This document shows positions 54,267 through 64,000 of a DNA stretch of 64,000 bases, piece by piece. The translations under genes were made by a program, and so were the position numbers. The notes under the pieces were generated by a model, which saw only the letters and a list, made by a program, of their open reading frames with translations, ran no database searches and was not told the origin of the DNA. Every line of letters starts with the position of its first letter. Within the stretch, counting starts at the first letter, position 1. Origin of the DNA: Entophlyctis helioformis. Its lineage: Eukaryota; Chytridiomycota; Chytridiomycetes; Chytridiales; Chytriomycetaceae. The stretch spans positions 19,619 to 83,618 of the forward strand of contig JAHLKH010000121.1 of NCBI GenBank assembly GCA_025526915.1, given 5' to 3'.

Positions 54267-54947
54267 TGACTGCTGCTGTGGCTGTTACTGCTGCGTCTGC
54301 CGCATGCACTCTCCTGCAGCCCTATTGTCTTCGAGTCATGGCCCTGTTGTGCACACACTTGAATGTCGTTTGATGCATTCGGATGAATGTTCACGATGGC
54401 ATGGCCCATTGGATCGAAGCATCAGCCGCAGGCCAGCAGTCGATGCGGCCCAGAGAGAGGCCCTGTAAAACGTTGCGTAAGATCTGGACTGACCATCTCA
54501 ACTGGCCATCGCATGCAGGATCTCTACCGTCGCGCACTGGCCGATGCCGAGAACGTTAGACAGCGCACTCGCCGCGAGATCGAGGAGAAGCAGACATATG
54601 CCATCCAAAAGTTTGCCAAGGAGCTGCTCAACACAGCCGACATTCTCACAATGGCGCTCGATGCCGTTCCCGAGGCCGAGCGCAACGGCTCCAACGAGCA
54701 CCTCAAGAGCCTCTACACGGGCGTGTCCATGACCAGAACCGAGCTGCTCAAGACGTTCAAGCAGTTTGGCATCGAGTCGTTCAGCCCTCTGGACGAGCCA
54801 TTTGATCACAATCTGCACCAAGCGCTTTTCCAGGCCCCGATCCCCAACAAGAAGCCCGGCACTGTCTTCCAAGTGACCAAGATTGGCTACAAGATCCGCG
54901 ACCGCGTTCTTCGCCCGGCTCAAGTCGGTGTTGTCAAGGATGAGTAG
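53890..54947 (+). CDS. MGE1: Mitochondrial GrpE, nucleotide exchange factor for Hsp70
   Basis: Two exons, 53890-54174 and 54519-54947, give 237 aa. Exon 1 encodes a presequence (MNHIGRLVARQQARS) and an Ala/Asp-rich linker. Exon 2 has the GrpE pattern: DLYRRALADAENVRQRTRRE coiled coil, FAKELLNTADILTMAL, FKQFGIESFSPLDEPFDHNL, and a C-terminal GYKIRDRVLRPAQVGVVKD beta domain. Mge1 releases ADP from mtHsp70 during import and folding. The 344-nt intron contains a CTG repeat run. The start was chosen at the first ATG followed by the presequence. Confidence 0.95.
54233..54292. repeat. CTG-rich microsatellite in the GrpE intron
   Basis: GCTGCTGCTGCTGCTGCTGC with interruptions, intronic. Confidence 0.85.
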
Positions 54948-55127
54948 ATGCAAAAACGACCAAACGACACACAAGCACACGCAAAGCCGCCTCCCATTGA
55001 TGATTAAACTCTGCATTGCACCATGCCCAGCCATGCCCAGCCATGATGCTCAACTCAACACGATTCATTTGTGCGTACTGAAAAAGGCTCGCTCGTGGCA
55101 CATGGATAATGGCAGCTCCCCTCTGGT

Positions 55128-57852
55128 TCACTGGTGCTTGCTTTGCGGCGTTCCATGCGAAGCGTGCGACGACTGATGCTGCTGCTGATCCATTGGGTGG
55201 AACCTGCGGACTGCCATGGGGTCGTCAGAAGTCCCCATCTGCGGTGGGCCGCCACGCATATCCATTGAAGAACGCGGGTGGTGCATCTGGCTTGAGAGTG
55301 GCTGCTGATGGGCAAGCGGATGCTGTGGTGTTGCGGATGTGCGCCTTGGGGATGATGGACGTGCTGGGCATGCATCTGGTGCTGCTGCTGCTGTTGGTGT
55401 GTCGGCTGCTGCTGTTGGGAATGCTGGCTTTTGATGCTGAACGTGCTGCTGAGTTGCCGGGCCCATGCCGCCTTTGCCGCCAGCCGGACCAAACGGTGGG
55501 GGCGGGTGCATGCTCTGACCAGACACGCCGTCATATTCACGATTCTGGTTGGAGCCCCGCACGGCAGGCATGCATTCAGGTCAGAGAGGAGCGCCTTGTC
55601 TGATCCGTCCGGAGCAAGCGCAAACCCCATGGGACATGCAAACGTGAAGGGTAACCTTAAATACCTGGTAGTGGGGAGATGGGCCAGTCTGAATACCGCT
55701 CACAACAGGATGGCGGTCGCTGGGTGTCGGCTGTTGCGGCTGGAGAGCCTGCACTGGAGTGCCGCTTGCCTGTGCGCTGCGCAGCAGCTGCAGCCGTTGC
55801 TTGATCTGGACATTGTCCGGATCGAGCTCAAGAGCACGCGTGTACGCATCTAATGCATCCGACAGCTGGTTGTTGCACGACTCGTAGAGCGTGCCAAGGT
55901 CGTACCTGGGCATGACAACGTGTGTCAGTTCCCAACACGGACACGATCCAGAATGCCAAGCAATCATGGCCAAGGACATACCAAACCTCGCTGATGTTTG
56001 GGTTGAGACGGATCGCACGGCTGTACGCATCGAGAGCATCGGCATACTGGTTGATTTGGTAGTACAGGACACCGATCGAGCACCAAAATGTCGGGTTTCC
56101 GCCATCACGGTACCTGTTCGTGCAAGCAGACCAGAAGCGTGCACACACTGTATGAGCAAACATAACTGGGCATGGGCCATGCACCCATCACGCCAAGAGA
56201 ATGTCGACATACACAGCCTGCTGGTATGCGTCGTATGCTTCGTTGTACTTTTGCTGTGACATGTAGCAGCGGCCAAGCAAGTACCATGTCTGTGGGTCGG
56301 CCATGTCTTGAGGACAAGAAGCCAGCCGGATCGCAACGGTCAAAAGGTTCAACAAGAGTGTCGATGATGGCGTGTTAACTCTGTGACCATGAAGCGCCGG
56401 CAGTCCATGCCATGGCAAGAAGATGGGGCATAGAGCACGTGAGCAGACATACCAGAGTCGAGCGATTGGCGCAGATACGCGACAGCGCGATCCTGGCTGC
56501 AAAACGGTGTATTGGATTGCTGGTAGAGCCAGCCGAGCTGCTGCAGAACCTTGGCGTGCTTGGGGTTCTCGCTCAGAACCTTTTCATAGGCCTCACGGGC
56601 GAGCTGGTACTGTATGCGATGGATTGATGATGCGATGAGCGCAATGTATAAAGGCAGCAAAACAGCAGGCATTGATGTGCTTCGGCACCGACCTCTTTCT
56701 GTTGCTCATACAGATGGCCAATCTGGAACCAAATGTCAACCTCGGTCAAGGGACTCGGAGGGCATGTCAAAATGTGTTTGAAGCACTTGTTGGGGAGATA
56801 AAGACGGCGTCCAAGAATTTGATTGTCAAACATAATGCGTAAATGCGGATGCCAGGATAGCAGAGTATGCAGACGATCGCCACTCCAAACTCACGTCCAA
56901 AGCAAGCTCAAACTTGCGCTCTTGCTTGTATATGATGCCCAGACGAAAGTAGATCTCGTTTGCCTTTTCAAATCCAGGCTCCATGCGAATGACGGCCGTG
57001 AACGCCTCTTCGGCCAGCTCATACGAGCCATAGCGATCATAAAGAATGCCAATGCCATACCACAGCTTTGGCTCCTGACGAAGCCGTGCATTTACAAGTG
57101 AGTTGAGACATGTGTTGGGACAAGTGCGCACGAATGGTGCACGGCAGCCAGCTGCCCGCGTACCTTTGGATCAGGAAGGTAGTACAGAGCCTTCTGATAC
57201 GCGGTGTATGCTTTTTGCAGGTCGTCGAGCATCAGATAGCAGTGGCCCAGCGCACCCCAAATCTCTCCGTTGTTTTCGTTGATCTTGAGGATGCGGTGGA
57301 AGAAGTCGGCCGCCTGCCAATCGCATCTGCGGTTAGCGCATGCCAGGATGGACTGCACGCATTGAATGCGCCTTACCTTTGCGTACTGCTCCAGCGATCG
57401 GCAGAGTGCGGCAATCAGCGTAAGCGTCTCTTCAGAGTGCGGGTTGTGTCGCAGCGCCGATTCGTAGGCAACAACGGCCCGCTCTGGCTCCATCATGACT
57501 TCCGCAAGCCTGCCTGCGGTCGATGCACCAAGGCAGGGTTGCATGTGAGCAGGAGAATGACAGCGGGAGGAGCCAAGCCACCCGCGTGGAGGGCATGGTC
57601 TTGCCCCCCTGCCAGACAAGTGGCAGCACGAGAGACTGCCCGAGAGACAGCCCGAGAGACTCCTTGCGAGACAGCCACCCTGGCCAATGATGGGCAAGGG
57701 CACAAAAGCGCAGCAGAAGCAGCCGTCGTCGAGACGCAGAGAAGGAACGTCCATGGCGTGCAGGCGCCTCGTATGCGAGACGTACCAATATGCAGCCATG
57801 TGCGTTCGTTGAGGACGGCCAGCTCTGCAGCGACTTTGGACGCCGACGACAT
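55128..57852 (-). CDS. SSN6: CYC8/SSN6 TPR corepressor
   Basis: Ten exons by splice signals: 57852-57786, 57513-57377, 57313-57164, 57074-56895, 56786-56693, 56609-56453, 56306-56215, 56114-55982, about 55907-55665, 55544-55128. Start MSSASKVAAELAVLNERTWL. Ten TPR-like repeats follow with the characteristic Ssn6 signatures: WGALGHCYLMLDDLQKAY, LWYGIGILYDRYGSYELAEE, KANEIYFRLGIIYK, KVLQQLGWLYQQ, FWCSIGVLYYQINQYADALD and DLGTLYESCNNQLSDALDAY. Known role: with Tup1, forms the general corepressor recruited by DNA-binding repressors. The C-terminal exon is Gln/Pro/His-rich and much shorter than the yeast tail. It is divergent from the TBL1-like gene. Confidence 0.95.
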
Positions 57853-58029
57853 GCGAGGATCTCGAGGGAGTTGACGGCTAAGTCGAAAAACAAAAGGTGG
57901 GTTGTGGCCACCAGACGCACAGTACCCGTCCACTACACCACCAGACGCACACCAGACGCACAGCTCCAGACCGCTCTTTGCACAGACAAGCACCGTCAAG
58001 TCTGCGTTGCTAACGCTGCTTACAACAGA
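57853..58029. promoter_or_regulatory. Bidirectional promoter region, CYC8 / TBL1-like gene
   Basis: 177 bp between divergent start codons of two corepressor genes. It contains ACCAGACGCACA repeated three times with variation at 57910-57962. Shared control of the two genes is possible but inferred. Confidence 0.5.
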
Positions 58030-61000
58030 ATGTCGATAACAAGCGACGAGGTCAACTACCTCGTCTACCGCTACCTGCTCGAGTCGGGTGAGTTCAAGGG
58101 CTGCTGCCGGCCACGAGCGGTGCTCCTGGGCCTTGTCCAGCAGTATAGCTGCCAACAACTGCTAGCCCAACGGACTCTCTCTGCCAAGCCAGCTCTCTGC
58201 TAAACCCACTCTCTGCTGCCTGCTGCGCTGGACAGGCTTCACACATTCGACGTTCGCCTTCCAGCACGAAACGGCCATCCATCGCGCTGAGATCAAGGGG
58301 GCCAGTGTCCGGCCAGGTGCGCTCATCAGCCTCCTGCAGAAAGGACTGCAGTATCTCGAGGTCGAGACGCACATCCAAGAGTTAGTAGCAAGCAGACGGT
58401 CGGCTGGCTATTCTCGCAGCCATGCCAGTGGAGCCACCGTGCCATGACGCTTGACTGCCCGTGCTGCCGAACATCCGAGCATCCAACGCAACGCTGCGCT
58501 GACATGGACGGCTGCGTGCGTGTCCTTGGCGGCCAATGCAGAACGGTGCAGAAAAGCGATGCATTGCACCATTCTCGCTTCTAGGCCCGCACGAGTGCCA
58601 GATCGTGCCAGCAGACGACGACGATGAATATGACGATCGCTTTGCCCCTGCAAAACGGTCACGGCGAGATGACCAAGTCTCCACGCGGCGAGACCGCCGT
58701 GAAGAGCGAAAGGCGGCAAAGCGCGACAAGCGCCTGCGTAAAGACTCTCTGCCGCTCGATGATCTGATGGAATCCAGAGGTGGGCAGCCCGTGCCGGCGC
58801 TCTGGTGCTAGCTTGCCGTGTTGTGCCCGACGCTCATGCATACCACAAATCGCTTGGTGTTGCTTTCAGGAAAGCAAGACCCGAATGAGCAGGACCGCCC
58901 AGTTGCTGATGCAGATGTTGAACTCTATGATGCACCCTTGATTGCAGACTCTGCACAAGAAGAATTTCTTGCCTCTGATGTTCGTCTACTTTTGGGCACG
59001 AGGCCGAGGTACAAACGTGCAAACCGCACAAAAACCGACTGTGCTTGCGATGCTTGCATGTACTGACAGACTCGTGGCGGCCGGTCTGGCACTCATTGGT
59101 CAGGTCTTTGTCTGCTCGTGGAATCCAAAGGAGGCCTCTGCTTGCAACAGGGTGCGTTGTTTAAAGAAGCCATCTGAGGTTTTGCAAGCGATCCTTGCGT
59201 CGTCGTTTGCAGCACGTTGACTCGGTGGCTGACGTTGTAGTCCCTTTCTTCCAGATCGGCAGATGGAACAGCTCGGATCTGGGACATTTCTGCAATCGAG
59301 AATGGATCAGCAGCAGCACCAATTCTTCTCATGCACAATGGTCGCGCTGCTGGCACTGCTGCTCTTCTGGCACTGCTGGCTCGAGTGAGACCAAGGACAT
59401 CACGACGCTGGATTGGAGCGTAAGTGACTGGCAGTCTCGTCAACTGTCTTGCTGGCCTTGCAGAGCCGAATCTGGGTGCTTCAGGCAGCTCAAGTAATGC
59501 AAATGACCGATGGCTTATCAACGCCGATAGCCGGATGGCAGTTGTCTGGCGACAGGATCTTACGATGGTCTGGCGCGCGTCTGGCATAAAAACGCGTGCG
59601 TGGTGTATTGTCTTGAATTTGCCCTCATGCTATGATGGTAAGCTGCTTGCCAGAACAGATGTGCTCAAAGTTCTATTCCAGCCACTGACGTGCTTTTTCC
59701 TTGCACCCATGCTTGGATGTGCATGCATAGGCGAGATCAAGTTTATCATGCGCAAACACGTCGGTCCAGTGTTTTCTCTCAAGTGGTCCAAGAATGGGGA
59801 CCTGCTGCTCAGTGGCGGAGTGGATAAAACAGCCATTATCTGGGATGCCAAGTCTGGCGAGGCCGCGGACAGCAGTTTGAGTTCCATTCGGCTCCAACAC
59901 TCGATGTCGACTGGCGCGATGACTCGACGTTTGCGACTTGCTCAACAGACAAGTCAATTTATGTCTGTCAGCTTGGATCTCTTGAGCCGCTCAAGGAGTA
60001 CACTGGCCACGAGGTACGTTGATGTGCTCAGAGTCATGTCTTGGCAAGTCCCCGTCATTGAACTAACTGCATCCTATACCTGGATGGATGGATGGATGGA
60101 TGGATGGATGGATGGATGGATGGATGGATGGATGGATGGATGGATGGATGGATGGATGGATGGATGGATGGATGGATGGATGGATGGATGGATGGATGGA
60201 TGGATGGATGGATGGATGGATGGATGGATGGATGGATGGATGGATGGATGGATGGATGGATGGATGGATGGATGGATGGATGGATGGATGGATGGATGTG
60301 TCTTGGATCACAGAATGAGGTGAACATTATCAAGTGGGACCCAACTGGAACGTATCTGGCATCGTGTTCCGATGACCACACTGCCAAGATATGGAGCCTT
60401 GAGCAGGATGATCCAGTTTGGGATCTGGTGGGACATCACAAGGAAATTTACACCATACGCTGGGGTCCACACACGACCGACGATCAAGCCCTGTACCTTG
60501 CCACGTAAGTTGCCCTGGTAGGCGCGGCCGACACATGCCAGGTGGCTAACTTTGGCAAGACGGCGCGATGAATGTGCTCATCGCGTCTGGCTGCACGGGT
60601 CACAGAGCCTCCTTTGACGGCGATGTTCGAGTGTGGGATGCTCGCACCGGAAGCAACATGTTTGTGCTCTCGGGCCACTCGGAGCCTGTCTATTCCATAT
60701 CATTCAGCCCGTCTGGGTTGTATCTTGCCAGCGGCTCGTTTGACCACCGTGTGTTTGTTTGGTCGATGAAGGCAAGTCGTATCCAGTGTGCACACACTGT
60801 TGTGATGGATGTGTTGTTCTGGGAAGTTGGTGTGATTTGGTGCTGACAAGGAAGGTATCATGACATTGGCACAATAGGACGGCTCCTTGATCAAGACGCA
60901 TCGAGGCGACGGGGGTGTGTTTGAGGTGGCTTGGAACGGCAGAGGCGATCGTCTTGCGGTGTGCTACACTGACAACAAGGTGGGATGTGGCATGGATCTG

Positions 61001-61090
61001 CCGACTTGGTACGCAGTCGACGCTGACATTGAATGGTGCCTTGTGTAGATTGTGCTGGTTAATGCAGGAGCAGCGCTCCCCATGGCCTGA
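58030..61090 (+). CDS. TBL1/TBL1XR1-like WD40 corepressor subunit (Sif2 type)
   Basis: The LisH domain is split by intron 1: [20 protein letters not shown], then [20 protein letters not shown] and [15 protein letters not shown], followed by an F-box-like segment ([13 protein letters not shown]). WD40 repeats from 59100 on: [88 protein letters not shown]. The final exon ends NAGAALPMA at 61090. Family role: scaffold of SMRT/NCoR or Set3C deacetylase complexes. Frame breaks occur near 59135 (one extra base before LLATGS), near 59300-59380, and near 59868 (before [15 protein letters not shown]). The intron at 60013-60312 holds a long TGGA repeat, and the 60775 intron is GC-AG. Confidence 0.85.
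60082..60297. repeat. (TGGA)54 microsatellite in the TBL1-like intron
   Basis: About 216 bp of perfect TGGA units between a GTACGT donor (60013) and a CACAG acceptor (60312). The ORFs of WMDG repeats spanning it are not genes. Confidence 0.95.
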
Positions 61091-61157
61091 ATCCCTTGCG
61101 AATGAACGATGACGGGTGGTCATTGGCCTGGATGGCGGTTGCCCACGATCTGGCATC

Positions 61158-63524
61158 ATGTTTGTGAAAAACCGTGCAAGCAGCGCCAGCAGCGGCAGCG
61201 ACTTTGGCGCGGCCTGCTCGCCGGCAGCAGGCGGCGGTGTGGTTGCAAACGTCGCAGCCATTGACGAAGAGACCGAGACGCTGGATGAAGAGCCCCGCAA
61301 CATCATCATGGGCATTATTGCTCAGCTGCGCAAGGGCATGGACCTGCATCGAGTGACGCTGCCCACGTTTGTTCTGGAGCCACGAAGCATGTGCGAGCGC
61401 ATTTCCGACTTCATGATCCATCAGGACCTCATCATGAGGCAAGTATCGGCAAACTCCCTGCTATCGTGCAGCTGAGCGCCTGCCTTTCTCTTTCATGTGC
61501 CTGCATGCGAAGGGTTGCCGCCCCTGTCTGGGGCCTCTCCAGTCCGTCTTGCTTGCATGCAACGTGCTCCGGGTTGTTGTTGGACAGAGGGTGGCTCAGC
61601 CAGCGAGCAACGCGACGTCACACGCGCAAAGCCTCATTGGACTGCTGCTGTTGTTGGCGTGATGCGCTCTGCCCTCGCATCCGCAGAGGTCTGTGCCTGT
61701 TGGGCGGACGCATCTGCCTCTGTGCGTCCGCTGGTCACGGCCTATCGCACGCTCCAAAGACACGCTTCTCCGTGCCATTAACGTGCTGGTCAAGCGTTGC
61801 TTGATGATGATCCTGATGATCACAATCCGCTAGCAGCCTGAAAGTGCCATCCTTCTCCAGCCGCTGGCACTCCCATGTTCAAGCAGCTCGGCATGTACTG
61901 ACAATCTATCAACCCCTGGCTGCTTCTGTATCTTGCTGCACACCAACATGCTCGCCCGGCTCGCCAGCACACCAGCAAAGGACGATCCTACTCAACGAAT
62001 GATTGACGTTCTTCGCTACTTTCTCTCTGGGTGGCACATTCGGCCAAAGGTCAGACACAGCAATAGCCTTGGCATTGTCTTTGCATGCCAGCTGCATGTA
62101 CAACTACAGATACTGCCGCGCCTTGAGGCTGACTCTGTTTTTCAATGCTCGATCGCATTCTCGGCCACACATCTTGGACGGCCTGGTTCTCTGTTGTAAC
62201 TTGCCGAGACGCTAGGGCGTGAAGAAGCCATTTAATCCTGTCTTGGGCGAGATTTTCCGCTGTCGCTGGACGCTGGAGGACGGAACCGAATCGGTTTATG
62301 TTTGTGAGCAGGTCTCGCACCACCCCCCTGTGTCGGCATACTATTACGCAAATCCCGAAAACGGCGTAAGAATTACGGGCGAATGCAAGCCACGCGCTCG
62401 GTTCCTTGGCAACTCGGCTGCAACGATGATGGAGGGAGGCTCCACAGTCTCGTTTTCGGCGCATCCTGGAGAAGTATACGATATCGTGGCACCCAACATT
62501 TACGCGCGTGGAATCCTGTTTGGAACCATGTACATGGAGCTTGGCGACACGGCGACTGTGCGATGTGCAAAGACAGATCTTGTTTGCACGGTAGACTTCA
62601 AAACCAAGGTGAGTGACGCCATTTTTGCACATGTCATGGGCTGCCTATGTTGCTGTGCGGTGACTAGGACTGACATGCTGTTGTGCATGCGTACATGTGT
62701 CGGATGGGGTGGTTAAATGGTATGGAAAATCTATGGCAACGCTTTGTCTGTGCAGGGGTATTTTGGAGGATCCGAAGCAAACGCGATCGCTGGGAAGCTG
62801 AAGCGCGAGAGCACGGGCGAGGTGCTCTACAAGATTGCCGGAAAGTGGTCGGACCAAATGTGGCTGCATGCACCAAAAAGCGACAAAACCAATCTGCTGT
62901 TTGACGCTCATAATGCCAAAAGCGCGCAGATGCTGGTTGAGGAGACGGCTGCCCAGGAGGAGTTTGAGTCGCGTCGGTATGTGTTGTTGGCGGCTCTGCG
63001 TGTGAAAACATTGAGTGGCGTGTGGGTTGCTTACTCGCATTGATCGTTGGGCCATGAACTCACGCGACGGATTGGGATCGCCGGTACTGCGCGCCACTGA
63101 AAGGCTATGGCAGAACGTCGCAAACGCGGTCGTTTCCCGAGACATGAATGCAGCAACAGACGAAAAGTCCAAGATCGAAGACAACCAGCGGGTCATTGTC
63201 AAGGCCCGCGAGGAAAGCAACCAGCCGTGGGAGTCGCGCTTTTTTGTGCCCGAGGGCGAGGGATGGGCATTCAAGTTTCTGCAAGAGTGGGTCTGATTGC
63301 CTCAAACATGGATGCACGGCATTGGCCTGTAAAATTACTTGGAAGCTAACCAGGATGCTTTGGATCGTCGCTGGACGTGCAGCATTCCAAAAGAGCCGAC
63401 AGAAGCCCGCAACTGGCTCAGAGAGATGATCTTCAAGAAGACGGACAACCCAATGCATGCAAAGTTCTGGGCGAGCCCTCATCTCCAAGGTGCCGCATCG
63501 GCCACATCCGCTGGATCCCAATAA
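61158..63524 (+). CDS. Oxysterol-binding protein-related protein (OSBP/Osh)
   Basis: Exon 1 61158-61438 (RNIIMGIIAQLRKGMDLHRV, LPTFVLEPRSMCERISDFM) is followed by a GC-AG intron (GCAAGT donor). Further exons include one ending at 62049 (MIDVLRYFLSGWHIRPK), 62216-62608 (VKKPFNPVLGEIFRCRW and the family fingerprint EQVSHHPPVSAYYY), from 62756 (GYFGGSEANAIAGKLKRES), about 63092-63285 (VVSRDMNAATDEKSKIEDNQ, ESRFFVPEGEGWAF) and a last exon to 63524. Known role: lipid exchange (sterol or PS against PI4P) at membrane contacts. No PH or ankyrin domain is seen, so it is a short Osh4/Kes1-like or Osh6-like protein. The exon between 61440 and 61940 is uncertain. Confidence 0.9.
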
Positions 63525-64000
63525 ATTCGGGTTTTCGAAAAACCTCACAATGACGGCGGGGAGAGGGACCGGTCAAGGTGCGTCTTGCAGCTGCAGCACA
63601 GTTGAGAAGGAGCGCATGCCTGGCTTTCAAAGCCTGTTCCACAGCACCTCTGCACACACGGCTGCTGCGCCATGGCAGGCTGGCCAGCCAGGTTGGCGCA
63701 CAGGCGCACGTCTGACTCGCTGGCCAGCAGGCGTGGCCGCTCTCTGCATCGCTTGCTCGTTGCAGATGGCGGGTTGGCAGCCGTGCGAAAGACTGCGCTT
63801 TGCTGCGGTGTATGGTGTGCAGCAAGCAAGCAAGCAAGGATACACAACACCTGCTACTGCTGTTCAGCATCGACTTGTTTGGTGATACATGTATGGCTGA
63901 CACTAGCTGCTGCTGTTGACGGACGCTCCAACAGCTGTCGCCCGTTGCGACCATTGATGCAAGCGTCGACCCATACGGTGACCAAGCTGACTTGGTTGAG
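63525..64000. other. Right-edge region; possible exon of a next gene
   Basis: Mostly without a recognisable gene. It has a GCAAGCAAGCAAGCAAG run at 63821-63837. After CTCCAACAG (acceptor-like, 63933) the frame QLSPVATIDASVDPYGDQAD stays open to the window edge and may be an exon of a downstream plus-strand gene. Confidence 0.35.

Noticed and set aside
60568..60640. Short in-frame insertion (GCTGHR) in a WD40 repeat as a micro-intron
   Set aside because: The 18-21 nt segment is too short for a spliceosomal intron and leaves the frame intact; treated as a small coding insertion.

Overview
This is a window of nuclear DNA from a filamentous or early-diverging (chytrid-grade) fungus. The evidence is short spliceosomal introns (about 45-350 nt) with GT..AG or GC..AG ends and CTAAC-type branch sites, and a fungal gene set: SVP26, CYC8/SSN6, a GATA factor with an AreA-type N-terminal block, PEX4, FMC1, MRM1, and a PHD protein resembling IFH1/CRF1. 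The proteins are rich in Gln/Ser/Ala tracts and the DNA is rich in microsatellites. A Fanzor (eukaryotic TnpB-like) locus fits this placement, since Fanzors are known from chytrids. The species cannot be named from the sequence.

Layout. 1-0.7 kb: the 5' half of an XPG/FEN1-like nuclease gene (copy A) that runs off the left edge. 2.2-2.96 kb: a 5'-truncated repeat ending in a C tract just before the start codon of SVP26. 3-36 kb: a dense run of ordinary genes: SVP26, a PHD-finger regulator, a large low-complexity protein, long-chain acyl-CoA synthetase, a DHHC palmitoyltransferase, the mitochondrial rRNA methyltransferase MRM1, a SNF2 helicase, a TAF1A-like protein, a small membrane protein, a two-finger GATA factor and PRP38. 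36.5-37.1 kb: the ATP synthase assembly factor FMC1. 37-50.7 kb: an accessory island with a chimeric ORF (Fanzor fragment plus RTC4-like tail), an unknown gene, a poly(G)-ended repeat, an unrecognised gene, a possible transposase remnant, a second XPG-like nuclease gene split by a small LTR retrotransposon, and a full-length but damaged Fanzor gene followed by three hairpins. 50.9-63.5 kb: housekeeping genes again: PEX4, mitochondrial PheRS, mitochondrial GrpE, CYC8/SSN6, a TBL1-like WD40 corepressor subunit and an oxysterol-binding protein.

The most interesting unit is at 41.8-50.7 kb. An XPG/FEN1-family gene (XPG_N block, XPG_I block with an E-x2-ADVCIA core, and an ITGDSD motif) lies 132 bp upstream of, and co-oriented with, a Fanzor with a RuvC-I Asp, a four-Cys ribbon and a HRD-x2-GATNIG RuvC-III motif. 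A paralogous nuclease (copy A) with conserved intron positions sits at the left edge, and a third Fanzor-derived fragment lies at 37.4-37.7 kb, so this is a dispersed family. Copy B of the nuclease is interrupted by a 1,792-bp LTR element (193-bp TG..CA terminal repeats, G6AG polypurine tract). Removing the element in silico leaves one continuous reading frame.

Several indels break reading frames in the Fanzor, the nuclease and also the host TBL1-like gene. Assembly error is therefore a live alternative to pseudogenisation.
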